Origin: Bog-257 sp963846715
Lineage (GTDB): Bacteria > Acidobacteriota > Terriglobia > Terriglobales > Acidobacteriaceae
NCBI GenBank assembly: GCA_963846715.1
Contig: CAWJXA010000008.1
Location: 62,001-126,000 of the forward strand
Direction: 5' to 3'
Length of the DNA: 64,000 nucleotides
The notes under the pieces were generated by a model. That model ran no database searches. It was not told the origin of the DNA and saw nothing but the letters and a program-made list of their open reading frames with translations. Every line of letters starts with the position of its first letter. The first letter of the stretch is position 1. The translations under genes were made by a program, and so were the position numbers. Positions 17,979-27,399 of this stretch are shown piece after piece.

Positions 17979-19040
17979 TTGGCCTCGCAGCGGCACAAAT
18001 CGGTGACCCTGATGGACGTGGCGCGCGCCAGCGGATTCTCGGCGTCCTCGGTTTCAATCGTTTTAAACGATGCTCCTCTTGCCGAAAACCTCAACCCTCG
18101 CACCCGGCACAAGATACGGGAAACCGCCGACCGCCTGGGCTATAAGCCACACTTGTTTGCCCGCTCTCTGCGGACACAACGCAGCAATACCATCGGAGTC
18201 ATCGTCTTCGACATGGCTGACCCGTTCTGCACGCTGATTCTGCGCGGCATCGACAAACACTTTCAGCCCGCCGGATTTCTGCCCATCGTGATGGACGCCC
18301 ACAATGACCGCAGCCGCTTTGAGCGTTACTTGGATATGGTGGTGCAGAGACGAGTGGAAGGTCTCATTGTGGTGGCGAACTGGCTGTTCGTGAGCATCGA
18401 CGCGCTCAAGCAACTGGCCCAAGACCGCCTGCCTACGGTGGTTGTCGGCCGCGACCTGCATCGCTCCGGCGTCCACTCGGTACTGGTGGACAATGAACGC
18501 GGCGGCTACATGGCCCTGAAGCATCTGTACGAACTGGGACATCGCAAAGTGAACTTCCTGCTCGGTCCTAAGCAGCTCTCCGACAGCAGCCGCCGATGGG
18601 CCGGCATGCAGCGCTTCTCCGCGCAGGCCGGTTTGGAGATCGCGCGCTCGCGGGTGCTGCAGTTGCCCGGATTATCCGATCCGCTTACCGGTTTCAGTTC
18701 CGGCGCAGAATTGACCCGGAAGTGGCTGCAAAATGGAAACAAGTTCACCGCCATCGCCGCGTTCGACGACATGACCGCCTTCGGCGCCATCCGCGGGCTC
18801 AGCAATCGCGGGCTCAAGGTTCCCGGCGATTGCTCCGTCATTGGCTTCGACGATGTGCCGATGGCGGAGCTTTCCACTCCTGGGCTGACCACGATTCGTC
18901 AGCCCATGGAGCGCATGGGGAAACATGCCGCCGAACTGGTCGGCAGTCAGATATCGGATGGCCGCCTGCGAAAAGGTAATGACGCGCTGATGCTGCTCGA
19001 ACCAGAGCTGGTAGTGCGGCAATCGACCGCGCCCCTTTGA
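17979..19040 (+). CDS. LacI-family transcriptional regulator
   Basis: The N-terminal helix-turn-helix VTLMDVARASGFSASSVSIV is followed by the hinge-helix region ADRLGYKPHLFARSLRTQRS. A periplasmic-binding-protein-like sugar-sensing domain (about residues 70-350) contains IGVIVFDMADPFC, the dimer motif near GHRKVNFLLGP and GDCSVIGFDDVPMAELSTPG. It should bind the TTAAAACGTTTTAA site upstream and release it on sugar binding. The start is uncertain: TTG 17979 puts eight residues before the HTH, GTG 17958 and GTG 17880 are alternatives, and none has a clear ribosome-binding site. Its neighbours, a TonB receptor and a GH2 enzyme, fit control of glycan use. Confidence 0.9.
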   Translation: MASQRHKSVTLMDVARASGFSASSVSIVLNDAPLAENLNPRTRHKIRETADRLGYKPHLFARSLRTQRSNTIGVIVFDMADPFCTLILRGIDKHFQPAGFLPIVMDAHNDRSRFERYLDMVVQRRVEGLIVVANWLFVSIDALKQLAQDRLPTVVVGRDLHRSGVHSVLVDNERGGYMALKHLYELGHRKVNFLLGPKQLSDSSRRWAGMQRFSAQAGLEIARSRVLQLPGLSDPLTGFSSGAELTRKWLQNGNKFTAIAAFDDMTAFGAIRGLSNRGLKVPGDCSVIGFDDVPMAELSTPGLTTIRQPMERMGKHAAELVGSQISDGRLRKGNDALMLLEPELVVRQSTAPL

Positions 19041-19069
19041 GCGGGTTCGTGCGAGTGCTCGGCAAGGAG

Positions 19070-19400
19070 TGCAGGTATGTCCGGGTAGAGCGGACCGACT
19101 CGGTCCGACAGATGTGCAGCTTCGTCCGGGTCGTGCGGCTCCGTCCGGGTAGGAGTGCATTTGTTCGGGTAGTGCGGCGCTTAAGCGCCGCGTTCGCGGT
19201 CTTTTTTCCCGCGGAGGAGCCGGCTTTAGCCGGCGGCAGGCGCGATAATTGCTGAGCTGTGAATAACGGAACGGGTAGTGCGGGCCGGCTCTGTCCGCAA
19301 GATGTGCAGCTTTGTCCGGGTAGTGCGGCGCTTCAGCGCCGCGGTCGCGGTTTGTTTCCTGCAGGGGAGCCGGCTTTAGCCGGCGGCACTCTCCTGCAAA
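19070..19400. repeat. Array of REP-like palindromes (family C, two modules)
   Basis: Two copies of the ordered pair [GCGGCGCTTnAGCGCCGCG + GAGCCGGCTTTAGCCGGCGGC], at about 19158-19236 and 19317-19388, share even the linker ('cgcggt..ttt..cc'). They are preceded by degenerate 'gtgcagctt(c/t)gtccgggt' and CGGACCGACTCGGTCCG units. The whole 330 bases between the LacI gene and the GH2 gene consist of such units. Confidence 0.75.
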
Positions 19401-19426
19401 GATAACTACTTTCGGAGCAATCGGGA

Positions 19427-22082
19427 ATGCGTCCTATAACTTGGGTATTTCTGGCGGGACTCGCGATCTTCGCATCTTCTTCATCGGCCAAAGAAGCTAT
19501 CTCTTCACGAGGGTTGGAGCCTGCAATCGGCGTGCACCGTCACCGACGCGGGATCGGCCATTTCGTCCCCCGCCTATCGCGCAACGGAATGGCTCGCCGC
19601 CTCTGCCCCCACCACGGTCCTCGCGGCCCAGGTTGCTGCCGGCGTCTACAAAGACATCTTCTTCGGCATGAATCTTCGCTCGATACCGGGCACCACCTAT
19701 CCTATCTTCGAGAACTTCTCCAAGCTGCCGATGCCGGCCGACAGTCCCTACCGCTGTGGATGGTGGTATCGCACCCAGTTCGATGTGCCGGCCGCCGATG
19801 CAGGCCAGACCTTCAATCTTCAGTTTGACGGCATCAACTACTCCGCGGAAATCTGGGTCAACGGTCAGCGAATCGCCGACCCATCGCAGGTCCGTGGCGC
19901 ATACCGTACTTACGAATTCGATGTCTCGCGGCATGTTCATCCCGGCGCTAAAAACTTCCTCGCTGTCAAAGTTATGCCTCCCGACGAAAAGAGTCTCGCC
20001 ATCAATTGGGTGGATTGGAGTCCGATGCCTCCCGACAAAGACATGGGCATCTGGCGAGAGGTCCGACTGGTTACCAGCGGTCCGGTCACGGTGCGACATA
20101 CCGCCGTCTTCACTCACTTTGACGACGATACCCTTGCCGCCGCTCTTCTTACCCTGACCGCGGACTTGAGCAACAACTCGTCGCGTGCAATTCAAGGCCA
20201 GGTCGTTGCCGACGTCGCCGGACGTCACCTTGTCCAGCAAGTTAGCGTCCCGCCAGGCCAGTCGGTGACCGTGAACTTCCGCCCCGAGCAATTTCCGCAG
20301 CTCAAGCTCAGCCATCCTCGCGTGTGGTGGCCTGCCGACTACGGTGCCCAGCCCCTCGAGATTGCCACCGTCCGCTTTGTGGAGAACGGCCGCATCTCTG
20401 ACCAGCAGCAGATTCGCTTCGGCGTGCGCGAGATCACTTCGGAATTTACCGCGCAGGGTCACCGCATGTTTCGCGTCAATGGCAAGCCCATCCTGATTCG
20501 CGGTGGCGGATGGTCGCCAGACATGTTGCTACGCAGCCCACATGACCGATTGGTCGACGAGTTCGATCTGGTGCGCGACCTTCATCTGAATACCATCCGC
20601 CTCGAAGGCAAGCTGGAGAGCGATGACTTCCTGCGCCTGGCGGACGAGCGCGGTGTGCTGGTGATGGCCGGCTGGTGCTGCTGCGATTATTGGGAACAAT
20701 GGAGCGAGTGGTCAGCCGACGATCTGCACATCGCGGCCGCCTCGCTGCAGTCGCAACTGCTGAAGTTGCGCAGCCACCCCAGCGTTCTGACCTGGATCTA
20801 CGGCAGCGACAATCCTCCGCCCGCCGAGGTTGAGCGCCGTTACTTCGAAGTGTTCCGCCAGACCCAATGGGCCAACCCGGTCATCTCGTCAGCATCGGCT
20901 ACGCCCACGACGTTATCGGGCGCGAGCGGTGTAAAGATGAGCGGCCCCTATGACTACGTTGAGCCATCTTACTGGTACCAGGACAAGTCCCAGGCTGGCG
21001 GCGCCTTCGGCTTCAACACCGAGACCAGCCCCGGCGCGGCACCGGAGCAAATTCCGGAGCTCAAACGTTTTCTTCCCGCCTCAGCGCTTTGGCCTCCCGA
21101 CAATCCGGATTGGAACTACCACGCCGGCAGCCAGGCATTTAAGAACCTGCACATCTTCGATCAGGCCATGACCGATACCTTCGGCGCAGTCGACAACATT
21201 GAGTCCTATGACCGCATCGCGCAGGCCATGACCTACGATGGCGAACGCGCCATGTTCGAGGCCTACAGCGGACATCGTTATACTTCGACGGGAGTAATCC
21301 AATGGATGCTGAATAATGCTTGGCCCTCGCTGCGCTGGCATCTCTACGACTACTATCTCGTGCCCGGTGGCGGCTACTACGGCGCGAAGAAGGCCAATGA
21401 ACCGGTGCACATTCAATACGCTTACGACCAGCACGCCGCCTACGTCGTCAACAGCACGCTGTCCGACACTCTCGACATGGAAGCCACGGCCGAGGTGTTC
21501 GCGCCCGACCTCAAGCCTCTCTTCACGAGGACGACGACACTCGACGTCGTTCCGGCGAACAGCTCCCAACTTGCCATCGACATTCCGGCGTCGGCCTTCA
21601 GCAGTGGAGCGCAGTTCTATTTCGTCCGCCTCACGCTTGGGAAGGGCGACGGCGTCACAGTGTCGCGCAACTTCTATTGGGTCCCCAGCCCGCTAACGGT
21701 TTTCGATTGGGCCAAGAGCACGTACATCAATACTCCGGCCAAGACGCCGGCAGTCATGACCGAGCTGCGCAAGCTCGCGCCCGCCACGGTCGAGGCGAAG
21801 GTCGACACCGAGGGCGACCTGGTGTTGGTCCACCTTGCCAACCACTCCAAGGGCCTCGCATTCCAACTGGAGGCGGAAGCGCTCGACGAAAGCGGAAACA
21901 TCATTCCCATGCTGCTCTGGAACGATAACTTCATCGAGCTCATGCCGGGTGACGCAACCGTGTTGTCCGCCGCCATACCGGCATCGTACCGGGGACACGC
22001 GATGAAGATAGCAATCTCTGGCTGGAACGTCGCCCCCATCGAACAGTCTGTAACCCTCAAACGTCAAATGGTCGCGCGGTAG
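19427..22082 (+). CDS. GH2 exo-beta-glucosaminidase-like enzyme, frameshifted near the N-terminus
   Basis: A secreted glycoside hydrolase of family 2, closest in layout to exo-beta-D-glucosaminidases (CsxA type) that trim chitosan oligosaccharides. The start ATG 19427 gives a signal peptide (PITWVFLAGLAIFASSSSA). Near 19503 the frame slips: KEAIS should continue LHEGWSLQSACTV, which is read two bases out of phase, consistent with loss of one CT from a CTCTCT run. From there the frame is open to 22082. It has a jelly-roll N-domain (CGWWYRTQFDVP), an Ig domain, a TIM barrel, an acid/base Asp in YGSDNP (codon 20808) and a nucleophile Glu in FNTETSPG (codon 21021), plus C-terminal beta domains. 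Beta-mannosidase is the main alternative. If the shift is real, translation could restart only at ATG 19668, without the signal peptide. Confidence 0.85.
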
Positions 22083-22098
22083 GTTGTCTGACCCACCA

Positions 22099-23430
22099 AT
22101 GAGCGAACCCTCCATCACCACCGAACGCGTTTCCCTGCGCCGCAGCCTCGGCCTCTGGGACCTCATTCTTTACGGCATTATCGTCATCCAGCCGACTGCC
22201 CCCATGCCCGTCTTCGGTGTAATCTACACCGAAGCGCGCGGCCACGTCGTCACCGCAATTCTCCTGGCCATGTTCGCCATGCTGCTCACCGCCTTCAGTT
22301 ACGGGCACATGGCACGGCTGCATCCCCAGGCCGGCTCGGCATTCACCTACGTTGGCAAAGAAATCCATCCCGGCGCGGGATACCTGGCGGGCTGGTGCAT
22401 GGCGATGGACTACATTCTTAATCCGCTGATCTGCACCATCTGGTGCAGCAAGGCTGCGCAAAACTTTGTGCCCGACATCCCTTACATTGTCTGGGTCATC
22501 GGCTTCGCTTCCCTGTTCACGCTGCTGAACCTCAACGGCGTCGAGACCTCGGCTCGAATGAACGCCGCCATGGCCACCGCGCTCGGCATTGTGATCCTTA
22601 TGTTCGTGGTTGCCGCCGTCCGCTTCATCATGAAGTCGGGCTTCTACGCCGATTGGCGCAATTTCACGCTGCCCTTCTACGATCCCGCTACCTTCTCTCG
22701 CAGCGCTGTACTGCACGGCACATCGCTGGCGGTGCTCACCTACATTGGGTTCGACGGCATCACCACTTTGTCGGAGGAGGCGCACAATCCGCAGCGCAAT
22801 GTTCCCCGCGCTGTGGTTCTCACCTGCCTGGTCACGGGAGTGCTCGCCGCCATCGAGGTCTACCTGGGCCAACTGGTTTGGCACCATGCCGGCGCCTTTC
22901 CCGAGGTGGACACCGCATTCGTCCACGTGGCTGGCCGGGCCGGCGGAGTCGTGCTCTTCATGGCGGTGAATGCGGCGCTGCTGGTCGCAACTATCGGCTC
23001 GGGCATGGGCGCCCAGCTTGGCGCGGCGCGCCTGCTCTACGCCATGGGCCGTGATGGCGCTCTGCCGTCCAAGTTCTTCGCAGCCCTCGAGCCGCGCAAG
23101 CGGATCCCCCGGAACAACGTCCTCCTCATTGGTTTGATTTCGTTGCTGGGAGCCTTAATCATTACTTATGAGACCGGCGCCGAGCTGCTCAATTTCGGCG
23201 CACTGCTCGCCTTCATGGGAGTGAACCTCTCATCCGTGCGCCACTCACTGCGCTTCCGAGAGCACGGGCGAGCCATGATGGTTCTGTTTGGCTCCCTGGG
23301 ATTTGTGGTGTGCCTGATTCTCTGGCTGAACCTCAGTCACCTGGGAAAGATCGCTGGCAGCTCGTGGGCGTGCCTCGGCATCCTGCTATGGCTCGTGCGC
23401 AGAAGAGCGATGAAAGCTACCGAAGGATAA
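22099..23430 (+). CDS. APC-family amino acid permease
   Basis: 443 residues with 12 predicted helices. The first is GLWDLILYGIIVIQPTAPM, the unwound G-x-G-type TM1 region of the amino acid-polyamine-organocation superfamily. TM6 carries YIGFDGITTLSEEAHNPQRN, the family signature, and PRAVVLTCLVTG follows. Substrates of the family are amino acids or amines. ATG 22099 lies 16 bases after the GH2 stop, so the two may be co-transcribed; TTG 22084 is a possible earlier start. Linkage to GH2 suggests uptake of a nitrogenous breakdown product, but that is inference. Confidence 0.88.
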   Translation: MSEPSITTERVSLRRSLGLWDLILYGIIVIQPTAPMPVFGVIYTEARGHVVTAILLAMFAMLLTAFSYGHMARLHPQAGSAFTYVGKEIHPGAGYLAGWCMAMDYILNPLICTIWCSKAAQNFVPDIPYIVWVIGFASLFTLLNLNGVETSARMNAAMATALGIVILMFVVAAVRFIMKSGFYADWRNFTLPFYDPATFSRSAVLHGTSLAVLTYIGFDGITTLSEEAHNPQRNVPRAVVLTCLVTGVLAAIEVYLGQLVWHHAGAFPEVDTAFVHVAGRAGGVVLFMAVNAALLVATIGSGMGAQLGAARLLYAMGRDGALPSKFFAALEPRKRIPRNNVLLIGLISLLGALIITYETGAELLNFGALLAFMGVNLSSVRHSLRFREHGRAMMVLFGSLGFVVCLILWLNLSHLGKIAGSSWACLGILLWLVRRRAMKATEG

Positions 23431-23434
23431 ACCT

Positions 23435-24412
23435 TCACAACAACGTCCGGGCCACACACAGCGCCGCTGCACCCACAATCCCCGAGTCCGCTCGGTACTT
23501 CGCCTCGGCAAACGGAATCTCTCCGCAGCGCTGGTTCACGGACCAGAACGGCAATTGCGATGCGATGCGGTCGAACCATTGCGCGATCAAATGACTGATC
23601 CCGCCTCCGACCACGATGATGTCCGGCTCCAGCAGGTCGACGACATTGCCAAACCAGACCGCCAGAATGTCGGCGGTTTCCCGCAGGATCTCCGTGGCCA
23701 GCGGGTCGCCTTCCGCCCAGGCCTTTGCCAGCGTCTCGCTGCTCACCTTCTTGCGCTCGCCGCCGGCCAGCTCAAGGATGCGCTTACCACGCTCGCCTTC
23801 GCGCACCAGCCGGTCCTGTGCGCGGTCGGCAATCGCCCAGCCCGAAGCGAACGTCTCGATGCATCCCGACTTACCGCAGTGGCACCTAGTTCCGCGGAAG
23901 TCGATGGTGTTGTGTCCGCCCTCTCCTGCTGCGCCGGTGCGGCCAAGGTAGAGCTGCGTGTTGTAGGTGATCGCCGTACCGATGCCGGTGCCGATGGTCG
24001 CGTAGAACATGCACTTGTAGCCCACGCCCGCTCCCCACAGGGCTTCAGCAAGCCCCGCAGCGTTGGCATCGTTATGCACATGGGTCGGCAGATCGTATGC
24101 CTTCTGGATCTCCTCCGCGAGAGGAAAGTTCAACCAGCACGGCAGGTTCGCTGGATTCAGAATGGTTCCCGTCTGTGGATCAACCGGCCCCGGTGAGATG
24201 AGACCGATGCCGCGTATGGTCGCGCCCGGGTTCTCCCGGAACGCCTTATCGATGGCGGCTCGAACCGACGCCAGCCCGTCCGCAACGCTGCCGCGTGCCT
24301 GCATCGGATTGCGGGTGCGGTACAGAATCTTGCCTTGGGTGTCGACCAGGCCGGCAGCGACCTTGGTCCCTCCAATGTCTACTCCGATATACACTTCAGG
24401 AGTATCGGCCAT
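23435..24412 (-). CDS. ROK-family sugar kinase (glucokinase or N-acetylglucosamine kinase type)
   Basis: 325 residues. The ATP phosphate-1 motif IGVDIGGTKVAAGLVD is at residues 8-23, followed by GIGLISPGPVD, the catalytic Asp in HNDANAAGLAE (about 114), a GTGIGTAI phosphate loop and the ROK zinc site with His in EGGHNTIDFRG and the CHCGKSGCIE cysteines (about 178-187). ROK kinases phosphorylate glucose, GlcNAc or ManNAc in the cytosol. The GlcNAc-utilisation setting of the window favours an amino-sugar substrate. It is convergent with the APC permease (4-base gap), and its start codon overlaps that of the divergent cytochrome gene. Confidence 0.9.
   Translation of the reverse strand: MADTPEVYIGVDIGGTKVAAGLVDTQGKILYRTRNPMQARGSVADGLASVRAAIDKAFRENPGATIRGIGLISPGPVDPQTGTILNPANLPCWLNFPLAEEIQKAYDLPTHVHNDANAAGLAEALWGAGVGYKCMFYATIGTGIGTAITYNTQLYLGRTGAAGEGGHNTIDFRGTRCHCGKSGCIETFASGWAIADRAQDRLVREGERGKRILELAGGERKKVSSETLAKAWAEGDPLATEILRETADILAVWFGNVVDLLEPDIIVVGGGISHLIAQWFDRIASQLPFWSVNQRCGEIPFAEAKYRADSGIVGAAALCVARTLL
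24398..24402 (+). promoter_or_regulatory. Ribosome-binding site deciding the cytochrome start
   Basis: AGGAG lies 8 bases before ATG 24411 and is inside the first codons of the divergent ROK kinase gene. It is the best site near any candidate start of the cytochrome and argues against the later ATG at 24453. Confidence 0.6.
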
Positions 24413-25658
24413 GAGAATTACATCTTACTTCAATGATCGAGTCTGGCCGATTATGCTTCCGCTCCGCAGAGCTCACATCCCAGCAAAGCGATTGGCAGCC
24501 GTCGCACTCGTCGCCGTGCTTACGACGGCCGCTGCCCCGAAGAAAGAGGCGGTCTCGCCGGACAATTACGTCGGCAATGACAAGTGCCTCTCCTGCCACG
24601 CGGATAAGCGGACCTATCTTCGCACCGCGCACCATCTGACATCGAGCTTGCCAACCGCGCAATCCATTGACGGCAGCTTCGCTGCCGGTCACAACGTGCT
24701 GAAGACTACCAACCCGGACCTGTCATACCGGATGGAAGCAGGCGCAGATGGCTTTACCGAGACCGCCATTATCGGAACGCCTCCCAATGCCATCACCCAT
24801 ACCGAGCGCATCGACTTCGTGATTGGCTCCGGCAGGAAGGGACAAACTTATCTCTACTGGAAGGGCGACCGCCTCTTCGAGCTGCCCGTCTCCTATTGGA
24901 CCGAGCTGAACAGTTGGGTCGACAGCCCCGGATACCGTGACGATTCCCCGAACTTCGAGCGGCCGGCGCCTCCGCGCTGCCTGGAGTGTCATTCGACATT
25001 CTTTGCCTCCTTAACACCTCAAGGTTCTTCCAACGCATACAAAAAGTCGGGTTTCATTCTCGGTATCGCGTGTGAGAAGTGCCACGGCCCCGGCAAAGAC
25101 CACGCTGCCCGTCACACGTCAGGCCGCGCCGGCCCCAGCGGAGAAGCCATCGTCAACCCGGCAAAATTAGCGCGAGACAGACAGATCGACAACTGCGCGA
25201 TGTGTCATGCCGGCATTGGAGTCGCGCCGCTGGCGCCCGCCTTCTCGTATATTCCGGGAGAACCCTTGCACGACTACATTGACCTCGGGGCTCCAGAACC
25301 TACCGCCAAAATCGACGTTCACGGCAACCAGGTGATGTTGTTGCAGCGGAGCCGCTGCTTTCAATCCTCGCCCACCCTGTCGTGTTCCACCTGTCACAAC
25401 GTGCACGTTCAGCAACGCGACGCGGCTGCGTTTTCAAGCCACTGCCTCTCCTGCCACAAACCCGAGAGCTGCGGCGAATTCAAGAAGATGGGCGCCAGCA
25501 TTGCCGACAACTGCATCGATTGCCACATGCCCAGGCAAGAGTCGAACCTGATCATTTCCGGCTTCGAAGGCAAACAGGTCAGACCAAAGGTCCGCAGTCA
25601 TTGGATCAAGGTGTACCCAAATGCTATTGCCGAAGGGCAGAACGCGGACCGCCACTGA
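24411..25658 (+). CDS. Secreted heptahaem cytochrome c
   Basis: 415 residues from ATG 24411. An export signal (RLAAVALVAVLTTAAA) leads to seven CxxCH haem-binding motifs: CLSCH, CLECH, CEKCH, CAMCH, CSTCH, CLSCH and CIDCH. Between motifs one and two lies a beta-rich stretch of about 120 residues (IGSGRKGQTYLYWKGDRLFE). This layout resembles multihaem cytochromes of the c554/NrfB-like superfamily seen in Acidobacteriota and Planctomycetota next to CRTAC1 and TPR proteins. It should act in the periplasm as an electron carrier or oxidoreductase with unknown partner. A long in-frame extension upstream lies antisense to the ROK kinase and is not real. ATG 24453 is an alternative start. Confidence 0.88.
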   Translation: MRITSYFNDRVWPIMLPLRRAHIPAKRLAAVALVAVLTTAAAPKKEAVSPDNYVGNDKCLSCHADKRTYLRTAHHLTSSLPTAQSIDGSFAAGHNVLKTTNPDLSYRMEAGADGFTETAIIGTPPNAITHTERIDFVIGSGRKGQTYLYWKGDRLFELPVSYWTELNSWVDSPGYRDDSPNFERPAPPRCLECHSTFFASLTPQGSSNAYKKSGFILGIACEKCHGPGKDHAARHTSGRAGPSGEAIVNPAKLARDRQIDNCAMCHAGIGVAPLAPAFSYIPGEPLHDYIDLGAPEPTAKIDVHGNQVMLLQRSRCFQSSPTLSCSTCHNVHVQQRDAAAFSSHCLSCHKPESCGEFKKMGASIADNCIDCHMPRQESNLIISGFEGKQVRPKVRSHWIKVYPNAIAEGQNADRH

Positions 25659-25677
25659 TTTGGCAGACGGCCAGCTC

Positions 25678-27399
25678 TCATCCTTTCTTAATCCCCTCGC
25701 CCTCGACAATCGTTATGTACTTATCCACCGGCAGATCGCTGAACTTCTCGGTCGCGCCGCTCGGCTCAGGCCACTTCACTTCCAGCCAATCAATCTTCGT
25801 TCGCTTGCCGATTCCCAGCACCATCCGCGGATCGTGTGACGACAGAAAACTCCCTCCGCCCACTTTCATCCGATACCGCTTCAGATCGCCGGCCTGATAG
25901 GTCACGCGCGCCCCTACTGCATCGCGATTGGCCTTCTTGCCCACCAGCTTTATTCCCAGCCAGTGGTTGTCTTTGGCCGCAATATTGCGCAGCAACAGCG
26001 GCGCAGCGTCGTTCACCGAGATCAGCACATCCACGGCGCCGTCATTATCGAAGTCGCCGATGGCGAGCCCGCGCGCCGACAGTTGCCTGGTAAAAATAGG
26101 CCCGCTCTCCGCGCTCACGTTGTGCAAGGTCTTCCCGTCGCTGTGAAATAGCAGCAGCGGCTCGCGGTAGGTTACGTCCTTCTGCATGGTCTCGATCAGA
26201 TCGTCCGGGTTGCCGTTGGCGAGAAAGAGGTCCAGGTTGCCATCATTGTCGTAATCAAAGAACTTCAATCCCCAGCCACTCATCAGCCGCGTCGCTACTC
26301 CCAGACCAGTCGCGTCCGCCTGATCGTCGAATGTCTCATCATGGTTGTTCTGGTAAAGCGAGTACTTTTCGTGATCGATGTTGGCCACGAAAAGATCCAT
26401 CCAGCCGTCCTGATTAAAGTCGACGGAATCCACTCCCATGCCGGACCGAGGCCGGCCACTTTCGCTGAAGGCCACGCCCGCCAGGGTGCCGATCTCTTCG
26501 AACTTGCCGCCTCCGCGATTCATGTACAGGAAGTTCTTCACCGTGTCGTTAGCGACAAACAAGTCCAGCTTGCCGTCGTTGTTGAGGTCCGTCGCAACCG
26601 CGCCCCAGGCCTTTCCCAAATACTTTCCGATGCCGGAGGCCTTGCTGACATCGGTAAAGGTTCCGTCGCCGTTGTTATGAAACAGCCAGCTCGCCGTCGG
26701 CTGATACAGCCGTGGCACGCAATAACCAGGCTTGTTGTAGGCAGTGCAGGGCAGGTTCTTCGACTTGTTAAAGTCAACGAAGCGGCAGACAAACAGATCG
26801 AGCCGGCCATCGTTATCGTAATCGAACCACACCGCGCTTGACGACCATCCCGGAGCCGCAACGCCCGCCTTCTCCGTCACGTCGGTGAACGTTCCATCAC
26901 CATTGTTGTGATACAGGATGCTTCGCCCGTACTGAGTCACGTAAAGGTCGGGGAAGCCGTCGCCATCATAGTCACCTACGGCAACGCCCTGCCCGTATCC
27001 ACCGGCCGCGACGCCGGCTTTTTCGGTAACGTCGGTGAACGTTCCGTCACGGTTGTTGCGATAGAGCGCATTGCGCAGCGGCGGATCGGGATGGTAGAAG
27101 TCGCATTTGCCGCTGTTGACCAGGTAGATGTCCATCCACCCGTCATTGTCGTAGTCGAGAAACGCGCAACCCGCTCCCGTGGTTTCCGGCAGATATTTCT
27201 CTGGCGATTTACCCGCCGTGTGTACCCAGGTAATGCCGCTGGCAGATGCAGGAATTTCTTCGAACGGATAAGTAGGAGTCGCGGGAAAGGCCCTGGCGAA
27301 TCGGCTCAGACCGGCGAATCCAGCCGCTCCCGCCAGCGTCCACAAGAAACGGCGACGCGAGAATTCCATGCTGCTCGCCGAAAAAAGCATTCCTCTCAC
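25678..27399 (-). CDS. CRTAC1-like FG-GAP/ASPIC-UnbV protein with Tat signal
   Basis: 573 residues. A twin-arginine signal (SRRRFLWTLAGAAGFAG) follows MEF at 27369; GTG 27399 overlaps the upstream TPR gene's TGA as GTGA, so coupling supports either start. The body has at least five FG-GAP/VCBS repeats with calcium-loop motifs (FLDYDNDGWMDIYLVN, VGDYDGDGFPDLYV, WFDYDNDGRLDLFV, DLNNDGKLDLFVAND, DFNQDGWMDLFVAN). An ASPIC/UnbV domain closes the protein (GIKLVGKKANRDAVGARVTY). It would be a folded, exported beta-propeller; function is unknown. The pairing with a TPR protein and a multihaem cytochrome is recurrent in Acidobacteriota. Confidence 0.9.
   Translation of the reverse strand: MRGMLFSASSMEFSRRRFLWTLAGAAGFAGLSRFARAFPATPTYPFEEIPASASGITWVHTAGKSPEKYLPETTGAGCAFLDYDNDGWMDIYLVNSGKCDFYHPDPPLRNALYRNNRDGTFTDVTEKAGVAAGGYGQGVAVGDYDGDGFPDLYVTQYGRSILYHNNGDGTFTDVTEKAGVAAPGWSSSAVWFDYDNDGRLDLFVCRFVDFNKSKNLPCTAYNKPGYCVPRLYQPTASWLFHNNGDGTFTDVSKASGIGKYLGKAWGAVATDLNNDGKLDLFVANDTVKNFLYMNRGGGKFEEIGTLAGVAFSESGRPRSGMGVDSVDFNQDGWMDLFVANIDHEKYSLYQNNHDETFDDQADATGLGVATRLMSGWGLKFFDYDNDGNLDLFLANGNPDDLIETMQKDVTYREPLLLFHSDGKTLHNVSAESGPIFTRQLSARGLAIGDFDNDGAVDVLISVNDAAPLLLRNIAAKDNHWLGIKLVGKKANRDAVGARVTYQAGDLKRYRMKVGGGSFLSSHDPRMVLGIGKRTKIDWLEVKWPEPSGATEKFSDLPVDKYITIVEGEGIKKG

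Noticed and set aside
18055..18069. ATCGTTTTAAACGAT palindrome inside the LacI gene
   Set aside because: It encodes the conserved IVLND segment of the helix-turn-helix, so the symmetry is probably a by-product of codons, although autoregulation cannot be excluded.
19040..19420. Possible CRISPR-like array
   Set aside because: The repeats are palindromic, of uneven spacing and have no unique spacers of constant length; no cas genes are near.
22057..22926. Minus-strand frame of 289 codons opposite the APC permease
   Set aside because: Rich in Gly, Glu, His and Asp as expected from antisense of a hydrophobic GC-rich gene; no motif.
24063..24410. Upstream in-frame extension of the cytochrome gene
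   Set aside because: It lies wholly antisense to the ROK kinase and precedes the export signal, so translation from there is unlikely.
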